From assembly GCA_963169915.1 (NCBI GenBank), contig CAUJEM010000152.1, positions 1-36,210 on the forward strand: a stretch of DNA of 36,210 bases, given 5' to 3'. Under the pieces are notes generated by a model. It saw only the letters and a program-made list of their open reading frames with translations. It made no database searches and was not told where the DNA came from. Source of the DNA: Myxococcota bacterium (GTDB taxonomy: Bacteria; Myxococcota_A; Polyangia; Polyangiales; Polyangiaceae). Both the position numbers and the translations under genes were made by a program. This document shows, one piece after another, positions 1 to 7,726 of this stretch; position 1 is the stretch's first letter; every line of letters starts with the position of its first letter.

Positions 1-2064
1 GGCGTCGCCGTCGTCGCAGGCGGTGCCGTCGGCCTTCGCCGGCTTCGAGCAGAGGCCCGTCGCAGGATCGCACGCGCCCGCCTCGTGGCACGCGTCCGCG
101 GCGCAGACGACGCCCACGCAGTGATCGACGCCCGCGCATGCGCCCGCCGTGCAGACGTCGCCCGCGGTGTTGGCGTCGCCGTCGTCGCAGGTCGTGCCGT
201 CGGGGGCGATGTCCCATTGGCCATAATCAGATTCACAAGTTTTAGCCCCCGGAGTGGAAGCCCAGTAACAATATCTTCTCTTGCATTGGTCGCCTCCACA
301 GTACGAGTTCGCCCAGTACGAGCCCGCTCGGGGCACGCACGCCCCCGCTTGGCACGTGCCGTTTCGACAGTTCGAGTAGTCGTGACAAGGTGCGCCGTCC
401 GACGGGCTCCACGCCGTGGTCGAGAGCGCCGGCGCGCATTGGTCGAAGTTGCACCCATAATTCCTCATCACACATCCCGGGCACTGCGTGCACGCGACGG
501 AGCTTCCTTGCTCCGCCGGTGCTACCTGCACGACGGACGTACAATCAGGATCAACCGGCGTCGGGCAATAGAGGCGCGCGCAAGGCGCGTCCGCGCAGTA
601 CTCGCAGCCGGTGCAGGTCATTGCGCCGACCGAGTAGGTCGTGGTCCTAATCCTGGCGCACCCGGGCGGGATGGGCGGGCATCCCCCCACCACCGTCGGG
701 CACTTCATCTGCTTCGCGCCGGGGTCGTGCACGACGCCGTCGATGAAGCACCCACTCTGGCAGCTCCCCGCCTTGCACACCTCGCCCGCCCCGCAGCTCG
801 CGCCGTCCGCGGCCGGCGCGGCCACGCACGCGCCGCTCGCGCCGTCGCACGCCGCCAGCGTCGCGGCGCACGGGGCCAGGAGCTGGAGCCCGCCGCCGAC
901 CTCTCCCGGCGCGGCGGCGTCATTCGTCGTGCCGTCGCCGAGCTGGCCGTCGCCGTTCTCCCCCCACGCCGCGAGCGAGCCGCTCCCCTCGAGCGCCGCC
1001 GCGTGCGCGTCGCCGGCCGCGAGGGCGACGACGCCCGTGAGCCCCAGCGCCTGCACCGGCGCGGCGGCGTCGCTCGTCGTGCCGTCGCCGAGCTGGCCGC
1101 TGCCGTTCGAGCCCCAGCCCCACGCCGTGCCGTCCGCCTTCAGCGCGAGCGAGTGCCCGCGCCCCGCCGCGAGCGCGGTGACGCTGGTCAGCCCCGGGAC
1201 CTGCACCGGGGCGGTCGCGTCGGTCGCCCCGCCGCCGGGCGGAGCACTGTTCGCGCCCCAAGCCCACACCGTGCCGTCCGCCGCCAGCGCGAGCGTGTGC
1301 TCCCCCCCGGCCGCGAGCGTGACCACGCCCGTGAGCCCCGTCGCCTGCACCGGCACGAGCGCGTCGTTCGTCGTGCCGTCGCCAAGCTGGCCGTGAGCGT
1401 TCTTCCCCCAGCCCCACACGGTGCCGTCGCTCTTCAGCGCCACCGTGTGCGCCTCGCCCGCCGCGACCGCGACGACCCCGCCGAGCCCGCTCACCTGCAC
1501 CGGCGCGCTCGCGTCGTTCGTCGTGCCGTCGCCGAGCTGCCCCTCGGCGTTCTTCCCCCACGCCCACACCGTGCCGTCGCTCTTCAGCGCGACCGAGTGG
1601 GACGCCCCCGCCGCGACCGCCACGACGCCGCTCATCGTGCCGTCGCCGAGCTGCCCGCGGCTGTTGTCGCCGAGCGCCATCAGCGTGCCGTCCCCCTTCA
1701 GCGCGAGCGTGTGGTACGCCCCCGCCGCCACCGCCACGACGCCGCCGAGCCCCGGCACCCGCACAGGCGAAAGCGCGTCGGGCGAGCCGCCGCCGAGCTG
1801 TCCGTGCGAGTTGTCCCCCCAGCCCCACACCGTCCCGTCGCCCTTCAGCGCGACCGTGTGCGCGCCCCCCGCCGCCAGCAGGATCGTCGTGCACCGCGCC
1901 GGGTTGCCCGTGCAGCTCCCCACGCTCCCCGCGCCCGCTTCGAGCGCCGCCCGCGCCGCCCCGATCCGCTCCGCGGGCTCGCTCGGCGCGGCTGCCTCCT
2001 CACGGCACCCCGCGAGCGCCATCACCACGAGCGTTGCGAGTCCGAGGGCGATGCGGTGAGTCAT
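1..2064 (-). CDS. RCC1-repeat lipoprotein with Cys-rich C-terminal region (partial, runs off left edge)
   Basis: The frame is open from ATG at 2064 to base 1, so the 3' end lies outside the window (688 codons seen). The start follows GGAG about 10 nt upstream. Residues 1-20 form a lipoprotein signal ending in LAGC, so the protein is probably exported and lipid-anchored. About seven RCC1-type blades follow (roughly residues 65-390), with recurring motifs such as HTVALKSDGTVW and GQLGDGTTND. In bacteria such propellers are usually surface or secreted binding modules. After the propeller comes a Cys-rich region (about 390-688) containing CDDGDANTAG- and DPATGLC-type elements, common in myxobacterial surface proteins. 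The second blade lacks about 12 residues of the usual linker, and the fifth has an altered GQLGDG segment. The substrate or partner is unknown. Transcription probably starts near a GCTAGGTC element at 2080-2087. Confidence 0.88.
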   Translation of the reverse strand, partial: MTHRIALGLATLVVMALAGCREEAAAPSEPAERIGAARAALEAGAGSVGSCTGNPARCTTILLAAGGAHTVALKGDGTVWGWGDNSHGQLGGGSPDALSPVRVPGLGGVVAVAAGAYHTLALKGDGTLMALGDNSRGQLGDGTMSGVVAVAAGASHSVALKSDGTVWAWGKNAEGQLGDGTTNDASAPVQVSGLGGVVAVAAGEAHTVALKSDGTVWGWGKNAHGQLGDGTTNDALVPVQATGLTGVVTLAAGGEHTLALAADGTVWAWGANSAPPGGGATDATAPVQVPGLTSVTALAAGRGHSLALKADGTAWGWGSNGSGQLGDGTTSDAAAPVQALGLTGVVALAAGDAHAAALEGSGSLAAWGENGDGQLGDGTTNDAAAPGEVGGGLQLLAPCAATLAACDGASGACVAAPAADGASCGAGEVCKAGSCQSGCFIDGVVHDPGAKQMKCPTVVGGCPPIPPGCARIRTTTYSVGAMTCTGCEYCADAPCARLYCPTPVDPDCTSVVQVAPAEQGSSVACTQCPGCVMRNYGCNFDQCAPALSTTAWSPSDGAPCHDYSNCRNGTCQAGACVPRAGSYWANSYCGGDQCKRRYCYWASTPGAKTCESDYGQWDIAPDGTTCDDGDANTAGDVCTAGACAGVDHCVGVVCAADACHEAGACDPATGLCSKPAKADGTACDDGDA

Positions 2065-2317
2065 GGGCTTCGTCTCCAAGACCTAGCGTCCACTGCGCCG
2101 CGCGCCCCGGGCGTCGGACCGTCGGCAGCTCCCTCACCGCCGCGCCACCTGCGTCACACGACGAGAGAACGGCTCAGCCTAGCAGCAACTCGACGCGACT
2201 GTCTCGTAGCCTACGGTGATGAAGGAGGCGCTCCGAGCTGGAGCGCGTCCTCGCTGCCGCTCACCGGTCGACCTCGCGTCCGCGATGTCTTCACGGCCTT
2301 GGACGCCGAGCCCACGG

Positions 2318-2599
2318 TCACTCCTGGCGGGCCGCCGACTCTCCCGCGCGGCAGACGAGCGCGGTGGACACCTCATAGGAGCCCGCGCCGCCGCGGACGT
2401 GGACGGAGCCCTCGCAGTGGCTCTCGCCCTTCTTGGCCGTGGCCGTGAAGCCCTCCTCGGTGGGCGTGAGCGACACCTCCGTGTAGCCCTCGGCCTCGAG
2501 GCGCGCGCGGGCCACGTCCTCGTAGCCGCAGCCGCAGGCCGCGCCGAGCAAGAGCAGCCCCGCAGCCCCCGCCCTGCCCCGACGCGCGCCGGGCGTCAT
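2318..2599 (-). CDS. Small putative lipoprotein, last gene of the DprE-like operon
   Basis: This encodes 93 aa. The ATG overlaps the stop of the DprE1-like gene by four bases (ATGA at 2596-2599), so the two are probably translationally coupled. The N-terminus has a short basic segment, a hydrophobic run (AAGLLLLGAAC) and a Cys around residue 22, consistent with a lipoprotein signal, though the lipobox is imperfect. The mature part is small, with two further Cys residues (SHCEG and LVCRAG) that could form a disulfide. I do not recognise the family. The overlap is the main evidence that it is real. Inference: an envelope protein co-produced with the two upstream enzymes. Confidence 0.7.
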   Translation of the reverse strand: MTPGARRGRAGAAGLLLLGAACGCGYEDVARARLEAEGYTEVSLTPTEEGFTATAKKGESHCEGSVHVRGGAGSYEVSTALVCRAGESAARQE

Positions 2600-4032
2600 G
2601 GCGGCGCCAGCCCCACCCGCCGCGCTAGATCGCTGACGAACAGCCCCCCGGGATCCAGCCGCTGCTTCATGGCCTTGAAGCTCTCCAGCCGCTCGCTGCC
2701 GAAGGCGCGCGCCACCTGGTCCGGCTCCAGCACGGAGTCCTTGGCGAAATAGAAGCGCCCGCCGGCCGCGATGACCCGCTCGGTCAGCTCGTCGGCCATC
2801 GCCTTCAGGCGCGCTGCGCGCGCTGGGTTCACCTTGTAGTCCATGGCCAGCGACCAGCCGTCCATGGCGTGTGAGAGCACGTAGTCGTCCGGCCGGTGTC
2901 GCTTGAGCACGCCCAAGTAGCTGGACATGCGGTAGCGCTGCGCGATGGCGAGCACGTCCTTGAGCGTCTCTCGCCCGCCCGCATACGGGACGAAGACCTG
3001 GTACTGGATGAAGCCCGTGGGCCCATAGGCCAGCCGCCAGTTGGGCACGTAGTCCAGCAAGAACGCGAAGGCGACGTGGCTCTGCAGGTAGCTCTTGCCG
3101 TGCGCCAGGCGCGCCGCCTGGTACTTCGCCCAGTTGACGAAGCCGACCCCCAGGTCGTTCATGGTCAGCCGCATGATCTTCCAGATCTGATGGCGGGGGA
3201 AGCCGAGGATGTGCGGCGGGAGGCCCTGCTGCTCCACGCGCAGCGACAGCTCCGGCGCGCCGTCCTCGCCGGGCTGGAGGTAGTCCGCCGCGTGGATCTC
3301 CCCGCGGCCGAGCGCGGGCCCGCCGGCGAAGCAGTCCACCCAGCCCACGCAGTAGTCCGAGCGAGGGACCTCCGCCTCGAACACGTCGCACATCTCGTCC
3401 AAGCTGCGCGCCGCCAGCGGCCGCACCCGCACGTAGCCGCTGTGCACCTTCTTCACCTCGAGCCGCAGGCGCGTGATGGCGCCCAGCAGACCGAGCCCGC
3501 CCAGCGCCGCGACGAACACGTCCGCGTTCTGCTCCCGGCTGCAGCGCAGCACCTCTCCGCTCGCCGTGAGCAGATCGAAGTCCAGCACGTGGTCGCCGAT
3601 GGGGCCGACGGCGTAGTTGTTCTTGCCGTGGACGTTCATGGCCAGGCAGCCGCCCAAGGTGGGGTGCATGGTGCCCGGCACCACCGCCGGCCAGTAGCCG
3701 TCGTACAGGATGCGGCGCCACAGCCCCTCGATGGTGACCCCTGGCTCGCACTCGAACACGCCGTGCGCGGGCTCCCACGAGCTGACGCGCGTGAGCTGCC
3801 GCAGATCCACCACCAGGCCGCGCGCGTTGAGCGCCGGATCTCCGTAGCTCCGCCCGGAGCCGCGGAAGGCGACGCTCAGCCCCTCCCGCCGCGCCTGCTC
3901 CAGCACGGCCGCGAGCTGCTCCACGCTGGTGGGCGCGGCGTAGCGGCACGCGGCCTGCACGGAGCGACCAAAGCCGTCCAGCACCTGCCAGGGTGCTGCT
4001 TGTCTCAGCGTTCGCGAGCTAGTGGACCACAT
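2596..4032 (-). CDS. DprE1-like FAD-binding oxidoreductase
   Basis: A 478-aa protein close in length to mycobacterial DprE1, the FAD oxidase that converts decaprenylphosphoryl-ribose to the 2'-keto intermediate. Seen here: the PCMH-type FAD-binding region with FRGSGRSYGDPALN (57-70) and GTMHPTLGG (120-128), HGKNNY (135-140), the DprE1-type YGPTGFIQYQ (336-345) and FAKDS (429-433). K431 aligns with the catalytic Lys418 of the M. tuberculosis enzyme. The segment GWSLAMDY (392-399) aligns with GWNICVDF, so A396 occupies the position of Cys387, the residue attacked by benzothiazinones. The start overlaps the SDR stop in TGATG (4034-4030). With the SDR it forms a DprE1/DprE2-like pair for two-step epimerisation. 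The substrate in this organism is unknown, perhaps a polyprenyl-phosphate sugar. Family confidence is high, substrate confidence low. Confidence 0.9.
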   Translation of the reverse strand: MWSTSSRTLRQAAPWQVLDGFGRSVQAACRYAAPTSVEQLAAVLEQARREGLSVAFRGSGRSYGDPALNARGLVVDLRQLTRVSSWEPAHGVFECEPGVTIEGLWRRILYDGYWPAVVPGTMHPTLGGCLAMNVHGKNNYAVGPIGDHVLDFDLLTASGEVLRCSREQNADVFVAALGGLGLLGAITRLRLEVKKVHSGYVRVRPLAARSLDEMCDVFEAEVPRSDYCVGWVDCFAGGPALGRGEIHAADYLQPGEDGAPELSLRVEQQGLPPHILGFPRHQIWKIMRLTMNDLGVGFVNWAKYQAARLAHGKSYLQSHVAFAFLLDYVPNWRLAYGPTGFIQYQVFVPYAGGRETLKDVLAIAQRYRMSSYLGVLKRHRPDDYVLSHAMDGWSLAMDYKVNPARAARLKAMADELTERVIAAGGRFYFAKDSVLEPDQVARAFGSERLESFKAMKQRLDPGGLFVSDLARRVGLAPP

Positions 4033-4772
4033 CAGAAGTTGAGCCTGCGGAAGATGAAGGAGGGCAGCCAGCGCACGATGAGCGCCACCAGCCACCAGCG
4101 CGCCGGCACGAAGGCGCTGGCGCTCGACCCGCGGCGCGCCAGCGCGAGCGTGGTCTTGGCGGCCTGCTGCGGGGTGATGAGCCAGAACAACCCCTCGAGC
4201 CCCCGCGTCATGGCCGTCTCCACGAAGCCGGGCTTGATGGTCACCACGTTGACGCCGCTGCGCGAGCAGCGGTTGCGCAGCGACTCCAGGTAGGTGCTGA
4301 GCGCGGCCTTGCTGGTGCAGTAGCCCGGGTTGCCGCGCCGCCCGCGCTCCCCAGCGATGCTGGAGATGCCCACGATGCTGCCGGCACGCGCCGCCTCGAA
4401 GCGCGCCGCCGCCGGGTTCAGCCACGCCATGGCGCCCAGCAGGTTGACCTGCACCATGAGCGCGTCCTTGTCGAAGTGGTACTCGCCCTCCGCCACCTTC
4501 GGCATCACGCCCGCGGCGTACACGATGAGATCCAGCCCGCCCAGCTCTGCCACGATGCGCTCGAACAGCTCCGGCACCTGCTCGGCCTGCTGGACGTCGT
4601 GCGGGTAGGCGCGCATCAGGTCTGGATAGGCCTGGCGCACCCGCTCGAGCTCCTCCGCGCGCCGCGCCACGAGGGCCACCTGCGCGCCCCCCTCGGCGAG
4701 CTGGCGCGCGATGGCCTCGCCGATCCCCGAGGAAGCGCCGACCACCAGAGCCTTTGAGAACACGAGGGCCAT
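4032..4772 (-). CDS. Short-chain dehydrogenase/reductase, DprE2-like partner
   Basis: This 246-aa classical SDR is the first gene of the three-gene operon. It shows a Rossmann glycine motif GASSGIGEA (about 12-20), the NAG-equivalent YAAGVMP, a catalytic serine in GISSIAG and YCTSK as the YxxxK pair. The C-terminus (WWLVALIVRWLPSFIF) is hydrophobic, suggesting membrane association, as is common in DprE2-like reductases. It precedes the DprE1-like oxidase with a one-base overlap, matching the mycobacterial pair in which DprE2 reduces the keto intermediate made by DprE1. The pairing is the main argument for the specific role, because the sequence alone would support only an NAD(P)H-dependent SDR. 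The ATG at 4772 is preceded by GCTAGACC 15 nt upstream. No strong Shine-Dalgarno is visible. Confidence 0.85.
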   Translation of the reverse strand: MALVFSKALVVGASSGIGEAIARQLAEGGAQVALVARRAEELERVRQAYPDLMRAYPHDVQQAEQVPELFERIVAELGGLDLIVYAAGVMPKVAEGEYHFDKDALMVQVNLLGAMAWLNPAAARFEAARAGSIVGISSIAGERGRRGNPGYCTSKAALSTYLESLRNRCSRSGVNVVTIKPGFVETAMTRGLEGLFWLITPQQAAKTTLALARRGSSASAFVPARWWLVALIVRWLPSFIFRRLNF

Positions 4773-4838
4773 GACGGCGCCGGTCTAGCCTCACCGCGTA
4801 GCGGCTTCGAGGAGCTTATGAGGAAATTTCGGGGGGGC

Positions 4839-4867
4839 TTGCGCCTGGGGCGGGTCTCGTCGATAGT
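4839..4867 (+). promoter_or_regulatory. Candidate sigma70-type promoter of the SRP RNA
   Basis: TTGCGC (4839-4844) and GATAGT (4862-4867) are separated by 17 bp, which would place transcription start near 4874, just before the SRP RNA helix. The match to TTGACA/TATAAT is moderate. Position and spacing are the support. Confidence 0.45.
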
Positions 4868-4880
4868 TCGCTCGGTCTCT

Positions 4881-4975
<95 letters not shown>

Positions 4976-4997
4976 CTTTTTCTACCCGGCGGCGCCG

Positions 4998-5678
4998 CTA
5001 GACGCCGAACATCTCCACCACCGCGCCGTTGTGGGCCTGGGGCGCGTCCAGCCCGAAGTACACGAGGCTCCGGGCCACCTCCTCCGCCGTCATCCGGGGT
5101 GAGTAGCCGCTGCCCACGAGCATCTCCGTGTCCACCGAGCCGGGCAGCAGCGCCACGGCGCTGAGCCCGGTGCCACTGAGCTCCTCCGCCAGGCTCTTGG
5201 TGAAGCCGACCAGGCCCCACTTCGACGCGCAGTAGGCCGCCGCGCTGGCCGCGCCCAAGGTGCTGGAGATGCTGCCCACGCTGATGAGGCGCCCAGTGCC
5301 GCGCGCGAGCATGGCCGGCAGCAGCGCCCGCGTGAGCAAGAACGGGGCGCGCAGGTTGACGGCCTGCTGCTCCTCCCAGGCCTCCAGCGTGGTAGCGACG
5401 ACGCTCTGCCGGTGAATGACGCCGGCGTTGTGAACGACCACGTCTGGCGCGCCTCGCGCCAGCACCGCCTGCGCCGCGGCCTCGATGGACGCGGGCTCGG
5501 TGAGCTCACAGCGCCGCCACGCCACCTCGGCGCCCAGCGCCGCCAGCTCCTCCGCCAGCCCCGGCGGCAGCGCCGCGGCCCGCCCCAGCAGCTCCAGCGC
5601 GCAGCCGCGGCGCGCGAAGCCCAGCGCCGCGGCCCGCCCGATCCCCCGCGTGGGCCCCGTGACGAGGACGCACGTCAC
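4998..5678 (-). CDS. Short-chain dehydrogenase/reductase (FabG-like)
   Basis: This 226-aa SDR starts at GTG 5678, which overlaps the folE stop in GTGA (5678-5675). A longer reading from GTG 5705 is possible but would overlap folE by 31 bases. Motifs seen: LVTGPTRGIG (cofactor loop near the N-terminus), VVHNAG, the catalytic SVGSISS serine, and YCASK (YxxxK). The C-terminal PGSVDTEM is the usual SDR PG motif. Arg after the first glycine is compatible with NADP(H). It is third in a MerR-folE-SDR operon, so a pterin reductase role (sepiapterin- or dihydromonapterin-reductase-like) is plausible. That is inference from context, because the sequence is equally compatible with a general 3-oxoacyl or alcohol SDR. 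Confidence 0.85.
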   Translation of the reverse strand: MTCVLVTGPTRGIGRAAALGFARRGCALELLGRAAALPPGLAEELAALGAEVAWRRCELTEPASIEAAAQAVLARGAPDVVVHNAGVIHRQSVVATTLEAWEEQQAVNLRAPFLLTRALLPAMLARGTGRLISVGSISSTLGAASAAAYCASKWGLVGFTKSLAEELSGTGLSAVALLPGSVDTEMLVGSGYSPRMTAEEVARSLVYFGLDAPQAHNGAVVEMFGV

Positions 5679-6229
5679 TCCTGGGGCTCCACGTCCGCGG
5701 GCCACTGCCCCGCCTGGGCGACGGACACCACCTCCACCCCGTGCTCCCGCTCACCTCGCGCCGCCTGGCAGGCGTGGCGCAGCCGCAGCGTGCAGCGGGC
5801 CGCGCGCGCGCCGCCCAGCTCCACCAGCGCCTCGGCCACCTGCCTCCCGATGACCTCCTGCAAGCTCAGCCGGCGCGCGTAGGCGTGGACCACCGCCGTC
5901 AGCGTGCCCAGGCCGAACCAGCGCTCCCCCGGGACGTAGCTGAGCGTGGCCTCGCCGAGCGCCGGCAGCAGGTGGTGCGGGCACACCGTGGCGACGGCGA
6001 TGCCGCGCAGGGTGATGACCTCCCGCGCGTGGCCGCCGGTGGGCGCCAGCGAGCCCGCACCGAGCAGCGCCTCCACGTCCACGCGGTAGCCCGCGAGGAG
6101 CTGCTCCGCCCAGGCCTGCGCGACGCGCTCCGGGGTGCCCCGCAGCTCCGGCTCTCGCTCCGGGCTCAGGCCGAGCGCCTGCAAGAACTGCTCGATCGCC
6201 CGGGCGGCGGCGTGGACATCGGCGGGCAT
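5675..6229 (-). CDS. folE: GTP cyclohydrolase I (divergent FolE)
   Basis: A 184-aa protein of the GTP cyclohydrolase I family, which makes 7,8-dihydroneopterin triphosphate for folate and pterins. Visible are CPHHLLPALG (83-92), corresponding to the zinc motif CEHHLLPF.G, then YVPGERWFGLGTL (98-110), ARRLSLQE (118-125) and RHACQAARG (151-159), corresponding to H.CM..RG. Zinc ligands would be C83, H86 and C154. Departures from the usual consensus are Pro in place of Glu in CEHH, GLGTL instead of GLSKL, and GEREHG after the last RG instead of GVRKP. It may be a paralogue with altered efficiency or partner. The ATG at 6229 was chosen because it sits 20 nt after the MerR stop and leaves a normal family length. 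Confidence 0.85.
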   Translation of the reverse strand: MPADVHAAARAIEQFLQALGLSPEREPELRGTPERVAQAWAEQLLAGYRVDVEALLGAGSLAPTGGHAREVITLRGIAVATVCPHHLLPALGEATLSYVPGERWFGLGTLTAVVHAYARRLSLQEVIGRQVAEALVELGGARAARCTLRLRHACQAARGEREHGVEVVSVAQAGQWPADVEPQE

Positions 6230-6249
6230 GACGCGCGCGACCCCGGCGC

Positions 6250-6771
6250 TCAGCGCCCGAGGTTCCAGAGCACCTTCGCAGCGTCCGGGACGTCCGACGC
6301 GTCCGACACCACCTCGCACGTGGCGCAGCTGTGCGGGAACAGCTCCGCGTGGGTGCAGCGCGTGCAGCGATCCAGCAGCGCCCGCGTGGCGCTGAGCTCG
6401 GCCACCAGCCGGGTGAGCAGCTCCGCGCGCTCGGCCATGGACTTGATCTGCTCGTCCAGGCGCTCGTTGACCGCTCTGGCGGCGCTGGGGCCGCTCCCGG
6501 CGCCCTCCTTGGTGGCCAGCAGCTCTCGGATCTCCTCGAGCGCGAAGCCGGCCGCGCGTAGATCCGAGATCAGCCGGAGGCGGCGCAGCTCCGACGTGGC
6601 GAACAGGCGATGGCCTCCCTCGGTGCGCTGCACCGGGTGGAGCAGCCCCGCTTCTTCATAGAAGCGCACCGTCCTCAGCGTGCTGCGCGACAGCCGCGCC
6701 ATGTCCCCGGTGGTGATGAGGCCGTCCTTACGCCGCGCCGTGGTGCTCTTGGGCTTACGTGCGGCTTCCAC
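6250..6771 (-). CDS. MerR-family regulator with four-cysteine C-terminal motif
   Basis: A 173-aa protein starting at GTG 6771, with GAGG 9 nt upstream. The N-terminal domain is a classic MerR winged helix (about 18-90): LITTGDMARLSRSTLRTVRF, then YEEAGLLHP and GGHRLFATSELRRL. A coiled-coil dimerisation helix follows (about 95-134). The tail holds C136, C139, C149 and C152 (CX2C-X9-CX2C). This differs from the SoxR iron-sulfur pattern and could be a zinc site or a redox or metal sensor. It is first in the operon with folE and an SDR, and probably regulates this operon from its own promoter. The inducer is unknown. Confidence 0.88.
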   Translation of the reverse strand: MEAARKPKSTTARRKDGLITTGDMARLSRSTLRTVRFYEEAGLLHPVQRTEGGHRLFATSELRRLRLISDLRAAGFALEEIRELLATKEGAGSGPSAARAVNERLDEQIKSMAERAELLTRLVAELSATRALLDRCTRCTHAELFPHSCATCEVVSDASDVPDAAKVLWNLGR

Positions 6772-6792
6772 GGCTCATGACCTCACTGCAAA

Positions 6793-6820
6793 AGCGTAGA
6801 AGGCGCGCCCTGCTTGTCAA
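6793..6820 (-). promoter_or_regulatory. Promoter of the merR-folE-SDR operon
   Basis: On the minus strand TTGACA (6820-6815) is a perfect -35 hexamer, followed after 16 bp by TACGCT (6798-6793). Transcription would start near 6786, about 15 nt before the GTG. This is one of the few consensus -35 boxes in the window. Confidence 0.55.
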
Positions 6821-6841
6821 GCCGAGCGTCGCGCCACGAGG

Positions 6842-7711
6842 CTAGAGGGTCGGCCAAAATAAGAAAGAGATCTTCGTCAGGAAGAAATCTGCGATGAGGA
6901 TGGCGATCGACACGACCACCACCGTGGTGGTCGTGCTGTTGCCCACGCCCTCGGTGCCGCCCCGCGTCCGCATGCCGAAATGGCAGCCCACCAGCGCGAT
7001 GATGGCGCCGAAGAACGGCGTCTTGAACAGCCCTCCCAAGAAATCTGCAAGGGTAACGGAACCGAGCCCGCTCCTGAAGAAGAAGTCCGCCGGGATGCCG
7101 AACTCCAAGTCCGTGATGAACATGGCGCCGCTGAAGCCCAGCACCAGCGCGAAGGAGCACAGCATGGGCATGGCCACCACGGCGGCCACCAGCCGCGGCA
7201 AGACGAGCTTCTTCAGCGGATCCGCGCCCAGGGCCCGGATGGCGTCGATCTGCTCCGTGACGGCCATGGAGCCCACCTCCGCCGCGATGCCTGCGCTGAT
7301 GCGGCTGCCCACGATGACGGCCGTGAGGCTGGGCGCCAGCTCCCGCGCGAAGCTGAGCGCGATGACGCGCCCCGTGTACTCCATGCCTCCGAACTTGCGC
7401 AGCCCGAAGGCGAACTGCACCGCCATCACCATGCCGATGAACAAGCTGGTGACCACCACGATCCCGAGCGACGCCACGCCGATGGAGTCGAGCTGGGCCA
7501 TGATGGCCTTGCCCTCGAACGGCCGCCGGAACAGCGCGCGCGTCGCCCCCCAGGTCATCTCCGAGATCTCCCCGATCTGCTCGACGAAGGACTCGAGCCT
7601 CACGCGGAGCCGCCACCCCCACGGCGCGCTCGGGCCGCGGCGCCTCGACGCCGCGGCCCGCCCCGGCGGAGGCGGCACCGAGAGGGTAGGGCGAGCGGCG
7701 TCGTCGGGCAC
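6842..7711 (-). CDS. mlaE: MlaE/YrbE-family ABC transporter permease
   Basis: A 289-aa inner-membrane permease of the MlaE family (lipid transport between inner and outer membrane). The GTG start at 7711 is chosen because AAGGAG lies 6 nt upstream. The first 45 residues are Pro/Arg-rich and cytoplasmic. Then come the conserved MlaE core with FIGMVMAVQFAFGLRKFGG, ELAPSLTAVIVGSRISAGIA, GSMAVTEQIDAIRALG (the ATPase-coupling region) and several hydrophobic helices up to the C-terminal LIADFFLTKISFLF. No MlaF ATPase or MlaD substrate-binding gene is visible nearby, so partners must be encoded elsewhere. It lies 15 nt after a lipoprotein gene, with which it probably forms an operon. Confidence 0.9.
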   Translation of the reverse strand: MPDDAARPTLSVPPPPGRAAASRRRGPSAPWGWRLRVRLESFVEQIGEISEMTWGATRALFRRPFEGKAIMAQLDSIGVASLGIVVVTSLFIGMVMAVQFAFGLRKFGGMEYTGRVIALSFARELAPSLTAVIVGSRISAGIAAEVGSMAVTEQIDAIRALGADPLKKLVLPRLVAAVVAMPMLCSFALVLGFSGAMFITDLEFGIPADFFFRSGLGSVTLADFLGGLFKTPFFGAIIALVGCHFGMRTRGGTEGVGNSTTTTVVVVSIAILIADFFLTKISFLFWPTL

Positions 7712-7726
7712 CCGGGGCTCCTTGGC

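Noticed and set aside
2228..2246. GCGCTCC-GAGCT-GGAGCGC hairpin downstream of the DprE-like operon
   Set aside because: A perfect 7-bp stem, but with no T-run on the minus strand and 70 nt past the stop. Too weak to call a terminator in such GC-rich DNA.
85..2448. Long plus-strand open frame (787 codons)
   Set aside because: It is the exact complement frame of the RCC1 lipoprotein gene. Its Arg/Ala-rich product has no motif, while the minus strand shows a signal peptide, propeller repeats and Cys-rich modules.
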